This document shows positions 55,401 through 63,968 of a stretch of DNA of 64,000 bases, piece by piece. The stretch covers positions 1 through 64,000 of the forward strand of contig CALNGU010000002.1 in NCBI GenBank assembly GCA_939800445.1, given 5' to 3'. The stretch is from an uncultured Bacteroidaceae bacterium (GTDB lineage Bacteria; Bacteroidota; Bacteroidia; Bacteroidales; Bacteroidaceae). Every line of letters begins with the position of its first letter. Within the stretch, counting starts at the first letter, position 1. The translations under genes and the position numbers were made by a program. The notes beneath the pieces were generated by a model. The model was given only the letters and a program-made list of their open reading frames with translations, was not told where the DNA came from and ran no database searches.

Positions 55401-56969
55401 ATCGACCATCGCCCCATTGACACCGCCGGCCGCTGACACCTCGGCACGCGCCTCGACATCGGCATTGGAGTCATGCAGGGCGAGTTGCGCGGCATAGACA
55501 CCCTTCCCTGCCGTGCAAGCGATTTTGATGCCGTTGTAAGCATACCCGTCATAAACCAGGCTGCCAACGTCAACCGCGCCATCCAGGCTCAACGCAGCAG
55601 GACTGGCAAAAGGCACACGCATCCGCACATCGGTACCAAAGGCAAGCGACGACAGCCGGGATTGCGGCATGATGCTGTCCACCGCGATGCCGTCGGTCGA
55701 TAGTTTCGCAGACTTGACGGTGAGCGCACGCTTGTCCACACCGAGCGACGATGCCAGGGACAAGCCACCGACGGGCGACGACACGTCCAGCGCAAGGGCA
55801 AGGTCTGAATATTTGCCATAGACCTCCCCCGCCGCATCGACGAAGCCTGGCATCCGCAGCTTGGCATCAGACGGGCGCAACAGTTCAAGCAACGGGCGGC
55901 TGACATGGAAGTCCTCGAGCCGGGCATACAGCCCCGCCGTATCTGCCAACGCCACCAAGTCCAAGTTGAATTCGTCACCGATGTCCATCCGGCACCGCCG
56001 CAGCTCCACGCCGCCACCGTCGCCACGCAGCTCGACATCGACCGACAAGTCCCTGTCAAAGCGGGCAAACCGCTCGTCAAAATAGGCAAGGTCGCTCAAC
56101 CTGACCCGCGTGCCGCTGATGCTCATGCCGAATGACAAGTCACCGCGCCCCCGTGCCAACAACCTGCCATTGGCATCGGCGACCCAGACCGAATCGACCT
56201 TGAACCCGCTGCGCCCCACGTCGATGACGAAATCGTCGAGCAGCAGGCGGTCGTCATTGGCCCGCAGGCGGAAAGCCGTCCTGCGCAAGGCCAGCCCCGA
56301 GCGTTCCACGAATGCCAGACGCTTGACGCTGGCGTTGATTGAGTCGGCGGTGAGCGTCTTGAGGGAGATGTTGGCACTGATGTCGCCCAACGCCACGTGC
56401 GAAGCGTTGAACAGCCCTGGCGTGGAGTCTTCGGACAGCACGTCATAGGTGAAACGCCCCTGGCGCAACATCAGGTAGTTTATCCGCAAGTCAATCGGCG
56501 AATCCTGCCCGCCATCCTTCTTGGCAAAGCGGTCGATGATGTACTGTATGTTCAGCTCCCCCCCCACCGTGTCGCGCGACAGGGCGATGTCGAAGCCGAA
56601 CAGCTGGACGGAGTTGATGCGCACCTTGCCGTTGAACAGCGGCAGCAGGTCCATCGTCACCGACAAGCGGTTGACATCGGCCAGCACCCGCCCCTCGCGG
56701 TCGCGCACCGACACGTCGTTGAGGATGACACGGTCGATGGCCGAGATGTCGATGCCGGCTATGCTCACGGGCGAGCCTATCAGCCGCGACAGCTCCTCGG
56801 TCGCCACGTCGCCGATGCGGTGCTGCACGGCCGGAGTCCTGAGCAGGACATAGAACGACACGTAGATGACCACGCCGATCACCAGCAACGTCAGGATTAT
56901 GTTCCTTATCTTTTTGATACGCCTGTCTCCTCTTCGTTTCTTCTTCACCTTGCCACCGGCACGCCGCAC
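52476..56969 (-). CDS. TamB-like translocation/assembly or lipid-bridge protein
   Basis: A 1497-residue protein. A highly basic N-terminus (KKKRRGDRRIKKIRN) and a single membrane helix (about residues 25-46) anchor it in the inner membrane; the rest is a long beta-rich periplasmic chain, with the DUF490/TamB domain in the last ~400 residues (GNIRIDFYNKGDVKMYGNYTIDKG..., ending in QLLNNRLLINGNFGYRD). TamB-type proteins bridge inner and outer membranes and are now thought to carry phospholipids or help barrel assembly. No TamA-like gene is adjacent, as is usual in Bacteroidetes. A TTGTTA array lies 88 bp upstream. Confidence 0.9.
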   Translation of the reverse strand: MRRAGGKVKKKRRGDRRIKKIRNIILTLLVIGVVIYVSFYVLLRTPAVQHRIGDVATEELSRLIGSPVSIAGIDISAIDRVILNDVSVRDREGRVLADVNRLSVTMDLLPLFNGKVRINSVQLFGFDIALSRDTVGGELNIQYIIDRFAKKDGGQDSPIDLRINYLMLRQGRFTYDVLSEDSTPGLFNASHVALGDISANISLKTLTADSINASVKRLAFVERSGLALRRTAFRLRANDDRLLLDDFVIDVGRSGFKVDSVWVADANGRLLARGRGDLSFGMSISGTRVRLSDLAYFDERFARFDRDLSVDVELRGDGGGVELRRCRMDIGDEFNLDLVALADTAGLYARLEDFHVSRPLLELLRPSDAKLRMPGFVDAAGEVYGKYSDLALALDVSSPVGGLSLASSLGVDKRALTVKSAKLSTDGIAVDSIMPQSRLSSLAFGTDVRMRVPFASPAALSLDGAVDVGSLVYDGYAYNGIKIACTAGKGVYAAQLALHDSNADVEARAEVSAAGGVNGAMVDVAASGVDLYALGFTADKRYVGGKMAFHLSGAVRGTSPDDMAGGVDVNDFALVLPDEAFACPSFSVDLENVAGGGKSLYVNSDFLDAYVRGDYSYAGLFPSMVRMTGHYLPIVVHEDAGRKQRHEVRHNNLRFGFEVKDGGFIARLFDLPVSVGDGKIVANGCYDDATGLVRLDCAVPQVAFGGKSFDSSSLSVGTAGLGGVSVDFRSNLLMKNDNVYALALHSSLAGNKIMTDLFWGNNQAETYSGNITAETLLSRHGDDLRTEVRLGKGNFILKDSLWDIHPSKIVVDSGKVDVSRFRIEHKDQYLSVDGVVSHDNGDSIFVDLSKIDMSYIFELVNIRRVVDFSGGVTGQVYANGVLSTLRLNADLYIDNFSFNGSRLGDMEIKGGWDNDIKGIVIDADMTDRDLSTTTVDGVIHPIKPGSIDLAINTSHVDLGFLRKYMASIASDISGRASGEIRIHGPFKGGINLTGRALAEDFKFKIDLLNTTLHVTDSVEFRPNLIFMDNILVRDAVGNTARATIRLPHTHLKNLRYDVDAMLDNMLVMDRAESVDLPFYGKIFASGEVSIHGGKGSTNVNADVRTGANSTFSYLINSTSSATSNQFVTFVDKTRRRRSELLKSSADEADDFLSQQHDIGSDVRLNLNVEATPGIYLKMIMDRSAGDYIGGTGSGNIRIDFYNKGDVKMYGNYTIDKGIYKFSIQEIIRKDFIINAGSTISFNGNPLNAELGINAAYTVNSVPLSDLGNDVVNQIGQSNVKVNCTMNLTGALTHPEIKLGLDFPNEGEEVQRTVLNAISTDEQMNMQILYLLSIGRFYVSDYNADNTNQSSSALSSVVSSTISGQLNNMFSNLIDNNNWNIGTNLSTGTDGWTDVEFEGMLSGQLLNNRLLINGNFGYRDNALSQSNFIGDFEVEYLLDRLGIFRLKAYNRTNDRYYTKTTLTTQGLGLVFKRDFDNIRDLFDFSIRKRKDADKTGKR

Positions 56970-57056
56970 ACGGTGTTGCGGGGGCAGTGCAGGGTGTTTT
57001 TCACCAATAGTTCCGATGCCCGCCGCGCCACGTCAGCTTGCCCGCGCCGCAGGGTG

Positions 57057-57122
57057 CTTTGTTAGTCCGACTAACAATGCTTGTTAGTGCCATTAACAAC
57101 GCTTGTTAGTGCGACTAACAAG
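57057..57122. repeat. TTGTTA...TAACAA array, three 22-bp units
   Basis: Units start at 57057 (CTTTGTTAGTCCGACTAACA), 57079 and 57101, exactly 22 bp apart; the third, CTTGTTAGTGCGACTAACAA, is a near-perfect dyad. The array is 36 bp downstream of the deaminase stop and 88 bp upstream of the TamB-like ATG (both genes on the minus strand). Confidence 0.9.
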
Positions 57123-57157
57123 GCGTGTCATTCCGCCGACTGGCGGTGGCACGTTTT

Positions 57158-57625
57158 TCAATACTTTATTTTGTCCGTTTTCTCACCCCAAGCGCGGAAA
57201 GCCGCCATGGCTTCGTCGCCGAGAATACGCTCGGACGCGAGCCGCCTTGCCTCGTGCGGCAATGCCATCTCGTCGTAGATGAACGAGTCGTCGAAACCCG
57301 CCTCCTTGGCATCGGCCTTGGTGCATCCGTAGTAAACCTTGTCGATGTGCGCCCAGTAGATTGCCCCGAGGCACATCGGGCACGGTTCGCATGATGTGTA
57401 AAGCTCGCAGCCCGACAGGTCGAATGTCCCGAGCGTGGCTGCCGCCTGCCTGATGGCGTTGACCTCTGCGTGCGCCGTGGGGTCGTTGGCGAGGGTGACG
57501 CGGTTGCTGCCACGGGACACTATGCGCCCGTCCTTGACCACGACCGCGCCGAATGGCCCGCCCCCGGCGGCGACGCTCTCAACGGCGAGGGCGATGGCCT
57601 CGCGCATGAAATCTTGCTTGTCCAT
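57158..57625 (-). CDS. Nucleoside/guanine deaminase (cytidine deaminase fold)
   Basis: A 155-residue zinc deaminase. The zinc and catalytic motif HAE is at residues 52-54 and PCPMC at 81-85 supplies the two cysteines. The N-terminal GGGPFGAVVVKDGRIVSRGSN and the C-terminal MALPHEARRL tail resemble guanine deaminase (GuaD) rather than tRNA adenosine deaminase TadA, which usually has a different C-terminus. The gene starts 14 bp after the fructose bisphosphatase gene and ends a five-gene run. Confidence 0.88.
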   Translation of the reverse strand: MDKQDFMREAIALAVESVAAGGGPFGAVVVKDGRIVSRGSNRVTLANDPTAHAEVNAIRQAAATLGTFDLSGCELYTSCEPCPMCLGAIYWAHIDKVYYGCTKADAKEAGFDDSFIYDEMALPHEARRLASERILGDEAMAAFRAWGEKTDKIKY

Positions 57626-57639
57626 GGATTGTCGTTGGT

Positions 57640-59640
57640 TTATCGTTCCTTAATCAGACCTTTCCTGTATGCCTCAAGCAGCATCGTGAGGTCTGTGATT
57701 TGCTCGCGCAGGACGAGTCCCTTGTCGGTGTCCTTGACCATCATCCTCTGGGTGTTGAACTCGACGATGAACGTCGTCGATTTGATGTCCTTGCCCTCCG
57801 ATATGGCCTTCCACGTCGATTCAAACGGCTCGTGCTGCACCAGCTGCATCCCGTGCGAATGGTAGACGAGCGTGTAGCCGGCAATGCCCGTCTCGGGCTG
57901 GTAGGCTCGTGAGAAGCCGCCGTCGATGACCAGCAGTTTGCCGTTGGCCTTGACTGGGCTCTCGCCCTTGATGGTCTTGACCGGCACGTGGCCGTTGATG
58001 ATGTGGCGGTGCGCGCCTTTGACGCCGAACTCATCGAGTATCATGTCGCACACCTCCTCGTTGTTGCGCAGCGAGTAGTAGTAGCCCTTGCGCTCGGCCC
58101 GCGCCTCCTTGTCGTCGATGAAGTAGCGTTCAAACGTCGCCATCTTCTCCTTGTCAAACGGTGGCGCGTCCTTGCCGCACCACAGATACCAGATGTAGTC
58201 GAGGGCGAAGGCATAGTCGTCCATCGAGCTGTTGCCGTAGTAGGCCAGGCGCACCAGGGTGTCAATCTTGTCGAGCAGTGCCTTGCCGTGGTAGGTCTCG
58301 CCGAGGATTTCCACGTCCTTGAACGTCCCGTCCTCGTTCAACGGGATGGAGGCGTGGAAGAGGAGGTTGGAGTTGCAGACGAGGTACATACTGCCGCGCT
58401 TGAACAGGCACTTCATGTGCTTCTTCAGCTTGTCGCTGTGGCGGAACGAATGTACCAGCTGGTTGACAATCTGCTCCTCCTCATCGGTGAGGGCGTAGGG
58501 GTTGTCCCTGTCCACCGTCGGGAAGTTGAGGTCGGACATGGTGTAGTCCTTGCCATCGATGGTGCAAGTGCCCCGTGCGAAGTCTATCTTGTCGAGCAGC
58601 AGGCGGCCGTCAAGCCCGAACTCGGGATGGCGGCGGATGATTTCCGCCTCCAGTTTGAATTGGATGACCGTTATCGCCTTGTGCATCTGCGCCACCAGCC
58701 GCAAGGTCTTCTCGGGGACGTTGCGGTCGGAGAGGTCTATCTTGGGCTGGAACTTCGCGCAATCGTCGTCGGCATAGTGCTCCATCGAGTAAGTGGCGAG
58801 GGGCAGGAGGTTGATGCCGTAGCCGTCCTCCAGCGTCGATTGCGTGCCATAACGCATGGCTATCCTGATGACGTTGGCGATGCACGCCCTGTTGCCCGCC
58901 GCAGCACCTATCCACAGTATATCGTGGTTGCCCCACTGGATGTCCACGTTGTGATAGTCGCACAGGATGTCCATGATGTGATGCGGCCCCATGCCACGGT
59001 CGAAAATGTCGCCCACGATGTGCAGCGAGTCAATCGTCAGACGCTGGATGAGGTTGCACATGGCTATGATGAAGTCGTCCGCCCTCTGCGTGGAGATGAT
59101 GGTGGAGATGATGACGTTGATGTAGGCTTGCTTGTTGGGCTCGACCGTTGACTCGTGCATCAGCTCCTGTATGGTGTAGGAAAATTCTTTTGGTATCGCC
59201 TTGTGAACCTTTAAGCGGGTGTACTTCGACGAGACGTTCTGGCAGACTTTGATCAGTTGGTTGAGGGTGATGTTGTACCAATCATCGAGGTCGGTTTCCT
59301 TTGCCTTGACCAACTCCAGCTTTTCCTCTGGATAATAGATGAGGGTGCAAAGGTCCTTCTTCTCTGTCTCCCTCAACGTGTGGCCGAAGATTTCGTTGAC
59401 TTTCCTCTTGACAGCCCCCGACGCATTCTTGAGCACGTGGCGGAAAGCTTCGTATTCGCCGTGCACGTCGGTCAGAAAATGTTCCGTGCCCTTGGGAAGG
59501 TTGAGGATTGCCTCCAGGTTTATGATTTCTGTACTTGCCTCGGCAATGTTCGGGAAAGAGCGCGAAAGCAGTTGCAAGTAACGTAAATCCTTCTTTATTT
59601 GCTCCTCTTTGACATCTTGATTATGATTGACCATGACCAA
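57640..59640 (-). CDS. fbp: Class III fructose-1,6-bisphosphatase
   Basis: Gluconeogenic enzyme of the Firmicutes/Bacteroidetes (YydE-type) class III. It is 666 residues. Metallophosphatase motifs are visible: LTDVHGEYEAF (D58, H60), GDIFDRGMGPHH near residue 213 and WGNHDILW near residue 237; later IIDGGFSRAYQPETGIAGY is typical of the class. The start is either ATG (59640 or 59634). It begins 9 bp after the transporter stop, so the two are co-transcribed. Confidence 0.95.
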   Translation of the reverse strand: MVMVNHNQDVKEEQIKKDLRYLQLLSRSFPNIAEASTEIINLEAILNLPKGTEHFLTDVHGEYEAFRHVLKNASGAVKRKVNEIFGHTLRETEKKDLCTLIYYPEEKLELVKAKETDLDDWYNITLNQLIKVCQNVSSKYTRLKVHKAIPKEFSYTIQELMHESTVEPNKQAYINVIISTIISTQRADDFIIAMCNLIQRLTIDSLHIVGDIFDRGMGPHHIMDILCDYHNVDIQWGNHDILWIGAAAGNRACIANVIRIAMRYGTQSTLEDGYGINLLPLATYSMEHYADDDCAKFQPKIDLSDRNVPEKTLRLVAQMHKAITVIQFKLEAEIIRRHPEFGLDGRLLLDKIDFARGTCTIDGKDYTMSDLNFPTVDRDNPYALTDEEEQIVNQLVHSFRHSDKLKKHMKCLFKRGSMYLVCNSNLLFHASIPLNEDGTFKDVEILGETYHGKALLDKIDTLVRLAYYGNSSMDDYAFALDYIWYLWCGKDAPPFDKEKMATFERYFIDDKEARAERKGYYYSLRNNEEVCDMILDEFGVKGAHRHIINGHVPVKTIKGESPVKANGKLLVIDGGFSRAYQPETGIAGYTLVYHSHGMQLVQHEPFESTWKAISEGKDIKSTTFIVEFNTQRMMVKDTDKGLVLREQITDLTMLLEAYRKGLIKER

Positions 59641-59649
59641 TACGAATAG

Positions 59650-61320
59650 TTACAAAAACATTATCAATAAAAGTTGGGCTATTATGACCCGTGCGAACAT
59701 CGACAAAGGGTAGACGGTCGCATAAGCTACTGATGCCCTGTCGCCGCTTGTGGTCGAATTGACATAGTCCAGAGCCATGGGGTTGGCCATGCTCCCGCAG
59801 ACCATGCCGTAGATGACATTCAAATCGGTCTTGGTTGTGACCGCAAGCAACACGATGGCAAGTAGCACAGGCACAAATGTAATCAACGCCCCACACAAGA
59901 GCAACATCAACCCATTGGCACAGATGACCGTCTCGAAAAAATGCCGTCCCGCGTCCAAACCGAGACAGGCAAGGTAGACGGAAAGCCCGAAAGCGCGCAA
60001 CATCAGATTGACACTGCGCGTCGTGTAGGTTATCATGTGTATCCGTGGTCCGAAAGCCCCGACCAATATGCCTGCGACAATCGGCCCACCGGCCAGTCCC
60101 AAACGGATAGGATTGTCCATGCCCGGGAAGTATATCGGGATTATGCCGAACAACAGCCCGATGATGATGCCGATGAAGATGGCTATCAGATTGGGTTCTT
60201 TGAGGCTCTTTATGGCATTTCCGAGCAGAGCCTCTACATTGCGCAGCGAAGCCTTCTCACCCACGACCGTGATTTTGTCACCCACCTGCAGCCGCAAGTC
60301 CGACGTTGCCAGCAACTGCACCCCGGCACGATAGATGCGGGTTATGTTGACGCCGAAATGATTTCTCAACTTCAGGTCGCCCAACCTCTTACCATTTATC
60401 TCATGGCGCGTGACCACATAACGCTGGGACACGAGCTGGCTGTCAATTTTATTCCAGTCAATGTTCTTCTTGTTCCAATCCTTTTCTTCTTGCTCACCGA
60501 AAAGGGATGTCAGCAGCCCCACCTCGTTTTCTGTAGTTATGACGAGGATGTGATCGCCAAGCCTGAGCTGAGTGTCGAACACCGGTATCTGCACTTTTTC
60601 ATTCCTCCATAGACGTGAGACCACAAAATGCAGATGGGCGCGACGTGAGACTTCAATTATTTTTTTCCCATCCAATTCCGGATTGACAATGCGGAACTCG
60701 GCTATGTAAGTCTTGTTTTTTGATGGCTGCGAACTGCCATCCTGTTCTTTTGAGCGTCTGCCGCCCACAATTTTCCTTGTCAGGACGATTGCGAGAATGA
60801 CCCCTACCACTCCAAGAGGATATGTGACGGCACAGCTCAACGCCGCACCCGAAGTGTCAAGTCCGAACTGTTGCAGAGTCTGCTGCGCTGCCGCCAATGC
60901 AGGAGTATTGGTCGTAGCCCCGCACAATACACCCACCATGTCGGGCAACAATATCCCGGAAACCGGAACCAACGCCATAGCAAAGACAGTCCCCAGCAAC
61001 ACTAGCGAAAGGGATTGGAGATTGAGCCTGATGCCTCCCTCGCGAAGTGAAGAAAAGAAGCCCGGCCCCACTTGCAGGCCAAGCGCATAAACGAAGATTA
61101 CCAAACCTAAACTCTCGGCATAAGACAGCATATCATGGTTTACTTCCAAACCGAAATGACCAGCTATTATGCCTACGAAAAAGACAAAAGTGACTCCCAA
61201 CGAAATGCCTGCCACTTTCAGTTTGCCAAGAGCCAGCCCTAATGCCGAGATGCACGCTATCACGACTATTGCCTGTATTTCAGGATAGCCCGACAACAAG
61301 CGATTGATTTGGTCAATCAT
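59650..61320 (-). CDS. AspT/YidE/YbjL-type transporter
   Basis: A 556-residue inner-membrane protein with two halves of about five membrane helices each (residues 1-180 and 385-556), flanking two tandem RCK_C (TrkA C-terminal) domains in the middle (about 205-370: VNPELDGKKIIEVSRRAHL and VTRHEINGKRLGDLKLRNHF). This architecture is that of the AspT/YidE/YbjL family; AspT itself exchanges aspartate for alanine, but most members have unknown substrates. It follows yggS by 30 bp and precedes fbp by 9 bp. Confidence 0.92.
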   Translation of the reverse strand: MIDQINRLLSGYPEIQAIVVIACISALGLALGKLKVAGISLGVTFVFFVGIIAGHFGLEVNHDMLSYAESLGLVIFVYALGLQVGPGFFSSLREGGIRLNLQSLSLVLLGTVFAMALVPVSGILLPDMVGVLCGATTNTPALAAAQQTLQQFGLDTSGAALSCAVTYPLGVVGVILAIVLTRKIVGGRRSKEQDGSSQPSKNKTYIAEFRIVNPELDGKKIIEVSRRAHLHFVVSRLWRNEKVQIPVFDTQLRLGDHILVITTENEVGLLTSLFGEQEEKDWNKKNIDWNKIDSQLVSQRYVVTRHEINGKRLGDLKLRNHFGVNITRIYRAGVQLLATSDLRLQVGDKITVVGEKASLRNVEALLGNAIKSLKEPNLIAIFIGIIIGLLFGIIPIYFPGMDNPIRLGLAGGPIVAGILVGAFGPRIHMITYTTRSVNLMLRAFGLSVYLACLGLDAGRHFFETVICANGLMLLLCGALITFVPVLLAIVLLAVTTKTDLNVIYGMVCGSMANPMALDYVNSTTSGDRASVAYATVYPLSMFARVIIAQLLLIMFL

Positions 61321-61350
61321 GCTCCAGATTCTGATGAAATAAGATAAAAC

Positions 61351-62010
61351 TCAGTTCCTTAAACCGAAGATTTTACTGCCTATCCGCACCATCGTCGTTC
61401 CCTCCTGCACTGCCACCTCATAGTCTTCAGACATTCCCATCGACAAGACAGAGAGGCGTTGCGGCATCATCGCACGTGCTTCTTCAAAAAATGCTTTCAA
61501 CCCTGCAAATTCATTACGCACCACATCCATGTCATCGGTATAGGTCGCCATACCCATCAGACCCACCACATTGACATTTGCAAGGGGAGCATCCGCCAGT
61601 TCCTTGAGCACAGCCCGGCACTCGTCGTATGTGAAACCGAATTTCGTTTCCTCCTGCGAGATATGGACTTGCAAAAGGCAATCGACACTGCGTCCATGAT
61701 TACGGGCCTGTGCATCTACCTCTTCAAGCAGTTTAAGGCTGTCGATGCTGTGGATCAACGTCACAAACGGGATGATGTATTTTATTTTATTTGTCTGCAA
61801 ATGCCCGATGAAATGCCACTGGATGTCCTTGGGCAAAGCCTCGTGCTTGTCACGCAGTTCCAATGCGCGGCTTTCGCCAAACACGCGTTGTCCTGCGCCG
61901 TATGCCTCCATGATGTCGTCACAAGACTTGAACTTTGACACAGCGACAAGCGTAACATCATCAGGCAACGATGCTTTCGTCTGTCGGATATTATCGGCTA
62001 TGCTGCTCAT
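61351..62010 (-). CDS. YggS family pyridoxal-phosphate homeostasis protein
   Basis: A 219-residue cytosolic PLP-binding protein of alanine-racemase fold (PLPBP/YggS). The PLP lysine is K26 in LVAVSKFK. Other family motifs are VFGESRALELRDKHEALP, WHFIGHLQTNKIKYI, and GLMGMATYTDD, with SVLSMGMSEDYEVAVQEGTTMVRIG near the end. It has no known enzymatic activity and helps PLP homeostasis. Its ATG overlaps the DUF4494 stop by 4 bp. Confidence 0.94.
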   Translation of the reverse strand: MSSIADNIRQTKASLPDDVTLVAVSKFKSCDDIMEAYGAGQRVFGESRALELRDKHEALPKDIQWHFIGHLQTNKIKYIIPFVTLIHSIDSLKLLEEVDAQARNHGRSVDCLLQVHISQEETKFGFTYDECRAVLKELADAPLANVNVVGLMGMATYTDDMDVVRNEFAGLKAFFEEARAMMPQRLSVLSMGMSEDYEVAVQEGTTMVRIGSKIFGLRN

Positions 62011-62480
62011 AACCCTTGGCCTTTTGTCTCATATTCCGGTTTGTCGTCAGCTTTGACCTCATAGGGATAGACATCCATAATCGCTGTTTCATTCACTGCC
62101 GCGACGACATAATCAGACATCGTGCCCTTCATGCCCTCGTCTATCTTGTCAAGTGCGTCACGCAGGTTTGATGCCTGGACAAGCATATTGGTAGAAGACC
62201 TTTTTTCCGCCCCGCTCTTTTCATCAATGGTTATGAACTGCACCTTGGCCTTAAACCACCTGTCACCATCTTCGTTGAAGAACACCTCGCTATAATTCGC
62301 ACGCTTTATGTCAGCAATTGTGAACTCTCCGGAGACATAATGGCTTATGATTTCGATTATCCTGCTTTCGGCCTCGGTGAAGCTCATGGCATCCACCACG
62401 TACGGTTCAGTAATCTTCTTCACCATTCCATTCTCCATCGTCTTTTCGTAACGAACCTTGCATTCAAACCATATATACAT
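62007..62480 (-). CDS. DUF4494 family protein
   Basis: A 157-residue cytosolic protein of the Bacteroidetes DUF4494 family, whose function is unknown. The sequence starts MYIWFECKVRYEKTMENG and continues with YVVDAMSFTEAESRIIEI; the tail (about 140-157) is polar and charged. It precedes yggS with a 4-bp overlap, an association common in the phylum. A perfect -7 sequence TAATTTTG (minus strand, 62510-62517) lies upstream without a clear -33 box. Confidence 0.88.
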   Translation of the reverse strand: MYIWFECKVRYEKTMENGMVKKITEPYVVDAMSFTEAESRIIEIISHYVSGEFTIADIKRANYSEVFFNEDGDRWFKAKVQFITIDEKSGAEKRSSTNMLVQASNLRDALDKIDEGMKGTMSDYVVAAVNETAIMDVYPYEVKADDKPEYETKGQGL

Positions 62481-62607
62481 ATCAATATCACATTTAATTT
62501 TAGTGTCTGCAAAATTAAGAATAATATGCCACCTCGACCTCTGCCCATTGCATTAAAATTGCATAACATCATCCGTTTCCTTGAGTGCCGCCTGCTTGTC
62601 TTGTGCG

Positions 62608-62641
62608 CTTGCAAACTATTACGTTTTTATCCCTATCTTTG
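62608..62641 (+). promoter_or_regulatory. Candidate promoter for the FtsX-type permease gene
   Basis: -33 CTTG (62608-62611), 22-bp spacer, -7 TATCTTTG (62634-62641), a perfect -7 match with a slightly long spacer. The ATG follows at 62678. Confidence 0.55.
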
Positions 62642-62677
62642 CGCCACCTGCCATCCTACTAACCGACCAAGACCACA

Positions 62678-63904
62678 ATGTCAACAAGGCTCATTGCAAA
62701 AAGGATTTACCACGCGATTGACGGCCGTTCAAAAGGCATCTCGTCACTCGCAATCAAAATATCTGTGAGCGGCATCGCGCTTGGCATAGCGGTCATCATG
62801 CTGTCATTCGCAATCATCCTCGGTTTCAAGAATGAAGTGAAACAGAAGATTCACGGCTTCACGTCAGATGTCCGGATTTGCAATCTGGACTATGCCACCT
62901 CCTACGCCGCATCACCCATCACGACCAGTGAAGAGCTTGAAACTTCGTTGTCCGCCATCGACGGTGTCGCCCACCTGCAAAGCTACTCGATAGTGCCCGG
63001 GATGATAAAGACCGCATCAGACTTTCAAGGCATGGTGCTCAAAGGCATCGGGGACGACTATGACACCCTCTACCTCTCCACATCGATGGTCGAAGGCCGG
63101 CTGCCCGCACATGGCGGCAACGGGATTGCGATTTCCAAGGCATTGTCGTCGAAACTCGGATTGGGGACAGGCGATGACATCCACGCCTACTTCTTCAACA
63201 AGACGCTGAAAGCACGCAAGCTGCACATCACGGGCATATACCAGACTAACATCAACGAGCACGACAATCTTTTCGTAATCACGGACAAGGATGTCGTCAA
63301 CAGGATTAACAGTTGGAGTGACGATGAAGCAACCGGCCTCGAAATCCTCCTCAAGCCTGATGCGCCACGGGACAAAGTGCTGGACGACATCTACGCCGCC
63401 ATCCACTCGCACCCAGGCAACGAAGACATGACTATGGAGACACCGGAAGACATCTACCCCGAAATCTTCTCCTGGCTCGACGTGCTGGATGCCAACGTGA
63501 CGGTAATACTGATACTGATGATCGGCCTCTCGGCATTCTCCATAGTGTCCGGGCTGCTGATAATCCTGCTCGAAAAGGTCAACACCATAGGCATCCTCAA
63601 GGCACTCGGCGCAAGCAACGGCTTCGTCAGGCGGGTGTTTTCCGACATTTTCACCTACATCGTCGCGCGAGGCGTGCTGTGGGGCAACCTGATCGGGCTG
63701 GGACTTTATGCTCTGCAAAAACTGCTGCAACCGTTCAGGCTCAACCCCGCCATCTACTACGTTGACCATGTGCCGGTGGACATCGGCGTGTGGCTCGTGC
63801 TGGCAATCAACCTGGCGGTCATTGCCATCTCATTTGCCGTGTTCCTCATCCCGTCCATAATGATTTCAAGAGTCAACCCCACCAAGACGATGAAGTTTGA
63901 CTGA
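62678..63904 (+). CDS. LolC/LolE-type ABC transporter permease (FtsX family)
   Basis: A 408-residue inner-membrane protein. The N-terminal helix (about 24-48, ISVSGIALGIAVIMLSFAII) and periplasmic MacB-like domain (about 50-260) are followed by three helices (about 270-300, 316-345, 365-395) of the FtsX domain, with LLEKVNTIGILKALGASNGFVRR between them. This matches the lipoprotein-releasing LolC/E group; the ATPase partner is not in the window, as is common in Bacteroidetes. A strong terminator follows. Confidence 0.9.
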   Translation: MSTRLIAKRIYHAIDGRSKGISSLAIKISVSGIALGIAVIMLSFAIILGFKNEVKQKIHGFTSDVRICNLDYATSYAASPITTSEELETSLSAIDGVAHLQSYSIVPGMIKTASDFQGMVLKGIGDDYDTLYLSTSMVEGRLPAHGGNGIAISKALSSKLGLGTGDDIHAYFFNKTLKARKLHITGIYQTNINEHDNLFVITDKDVVNRINSWSDDEATGLEILLKPDAPRDKVLDDIYAAIHSHPGNEDMTMETPEDIYPEIFSWLDVLDANVTVILILMIGLSAFSIVSGLLIILLEKVNTIGILKALGASNGFVRRVFSDIFTYIVARGVLWGNLIGLGLYALQKLLQPFRLNPAIYYVDHVPVDIGVWLVLAINLAVIAISFAVFLIPSIMISRVNPTKTMKFD

Positions 63905-63930
63905 ACATTATACCATTATTATATACACAG

Positions 63931-63968
63931 ACTGGGGTGCGCCGCCATGTGGCACGCACCCCAGTTTT
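63931..63968 (+). terminator. Rho-independent terminator after the permease gene
   Basis: A perfect 11-bp stem (ACTGGGGTGCG at 63931-63941 with CGCACCCCAGT at 63955-63965), 13-nt loop, and TTTTCG tail, 27 bp after the stop. Confidence 0.92.
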
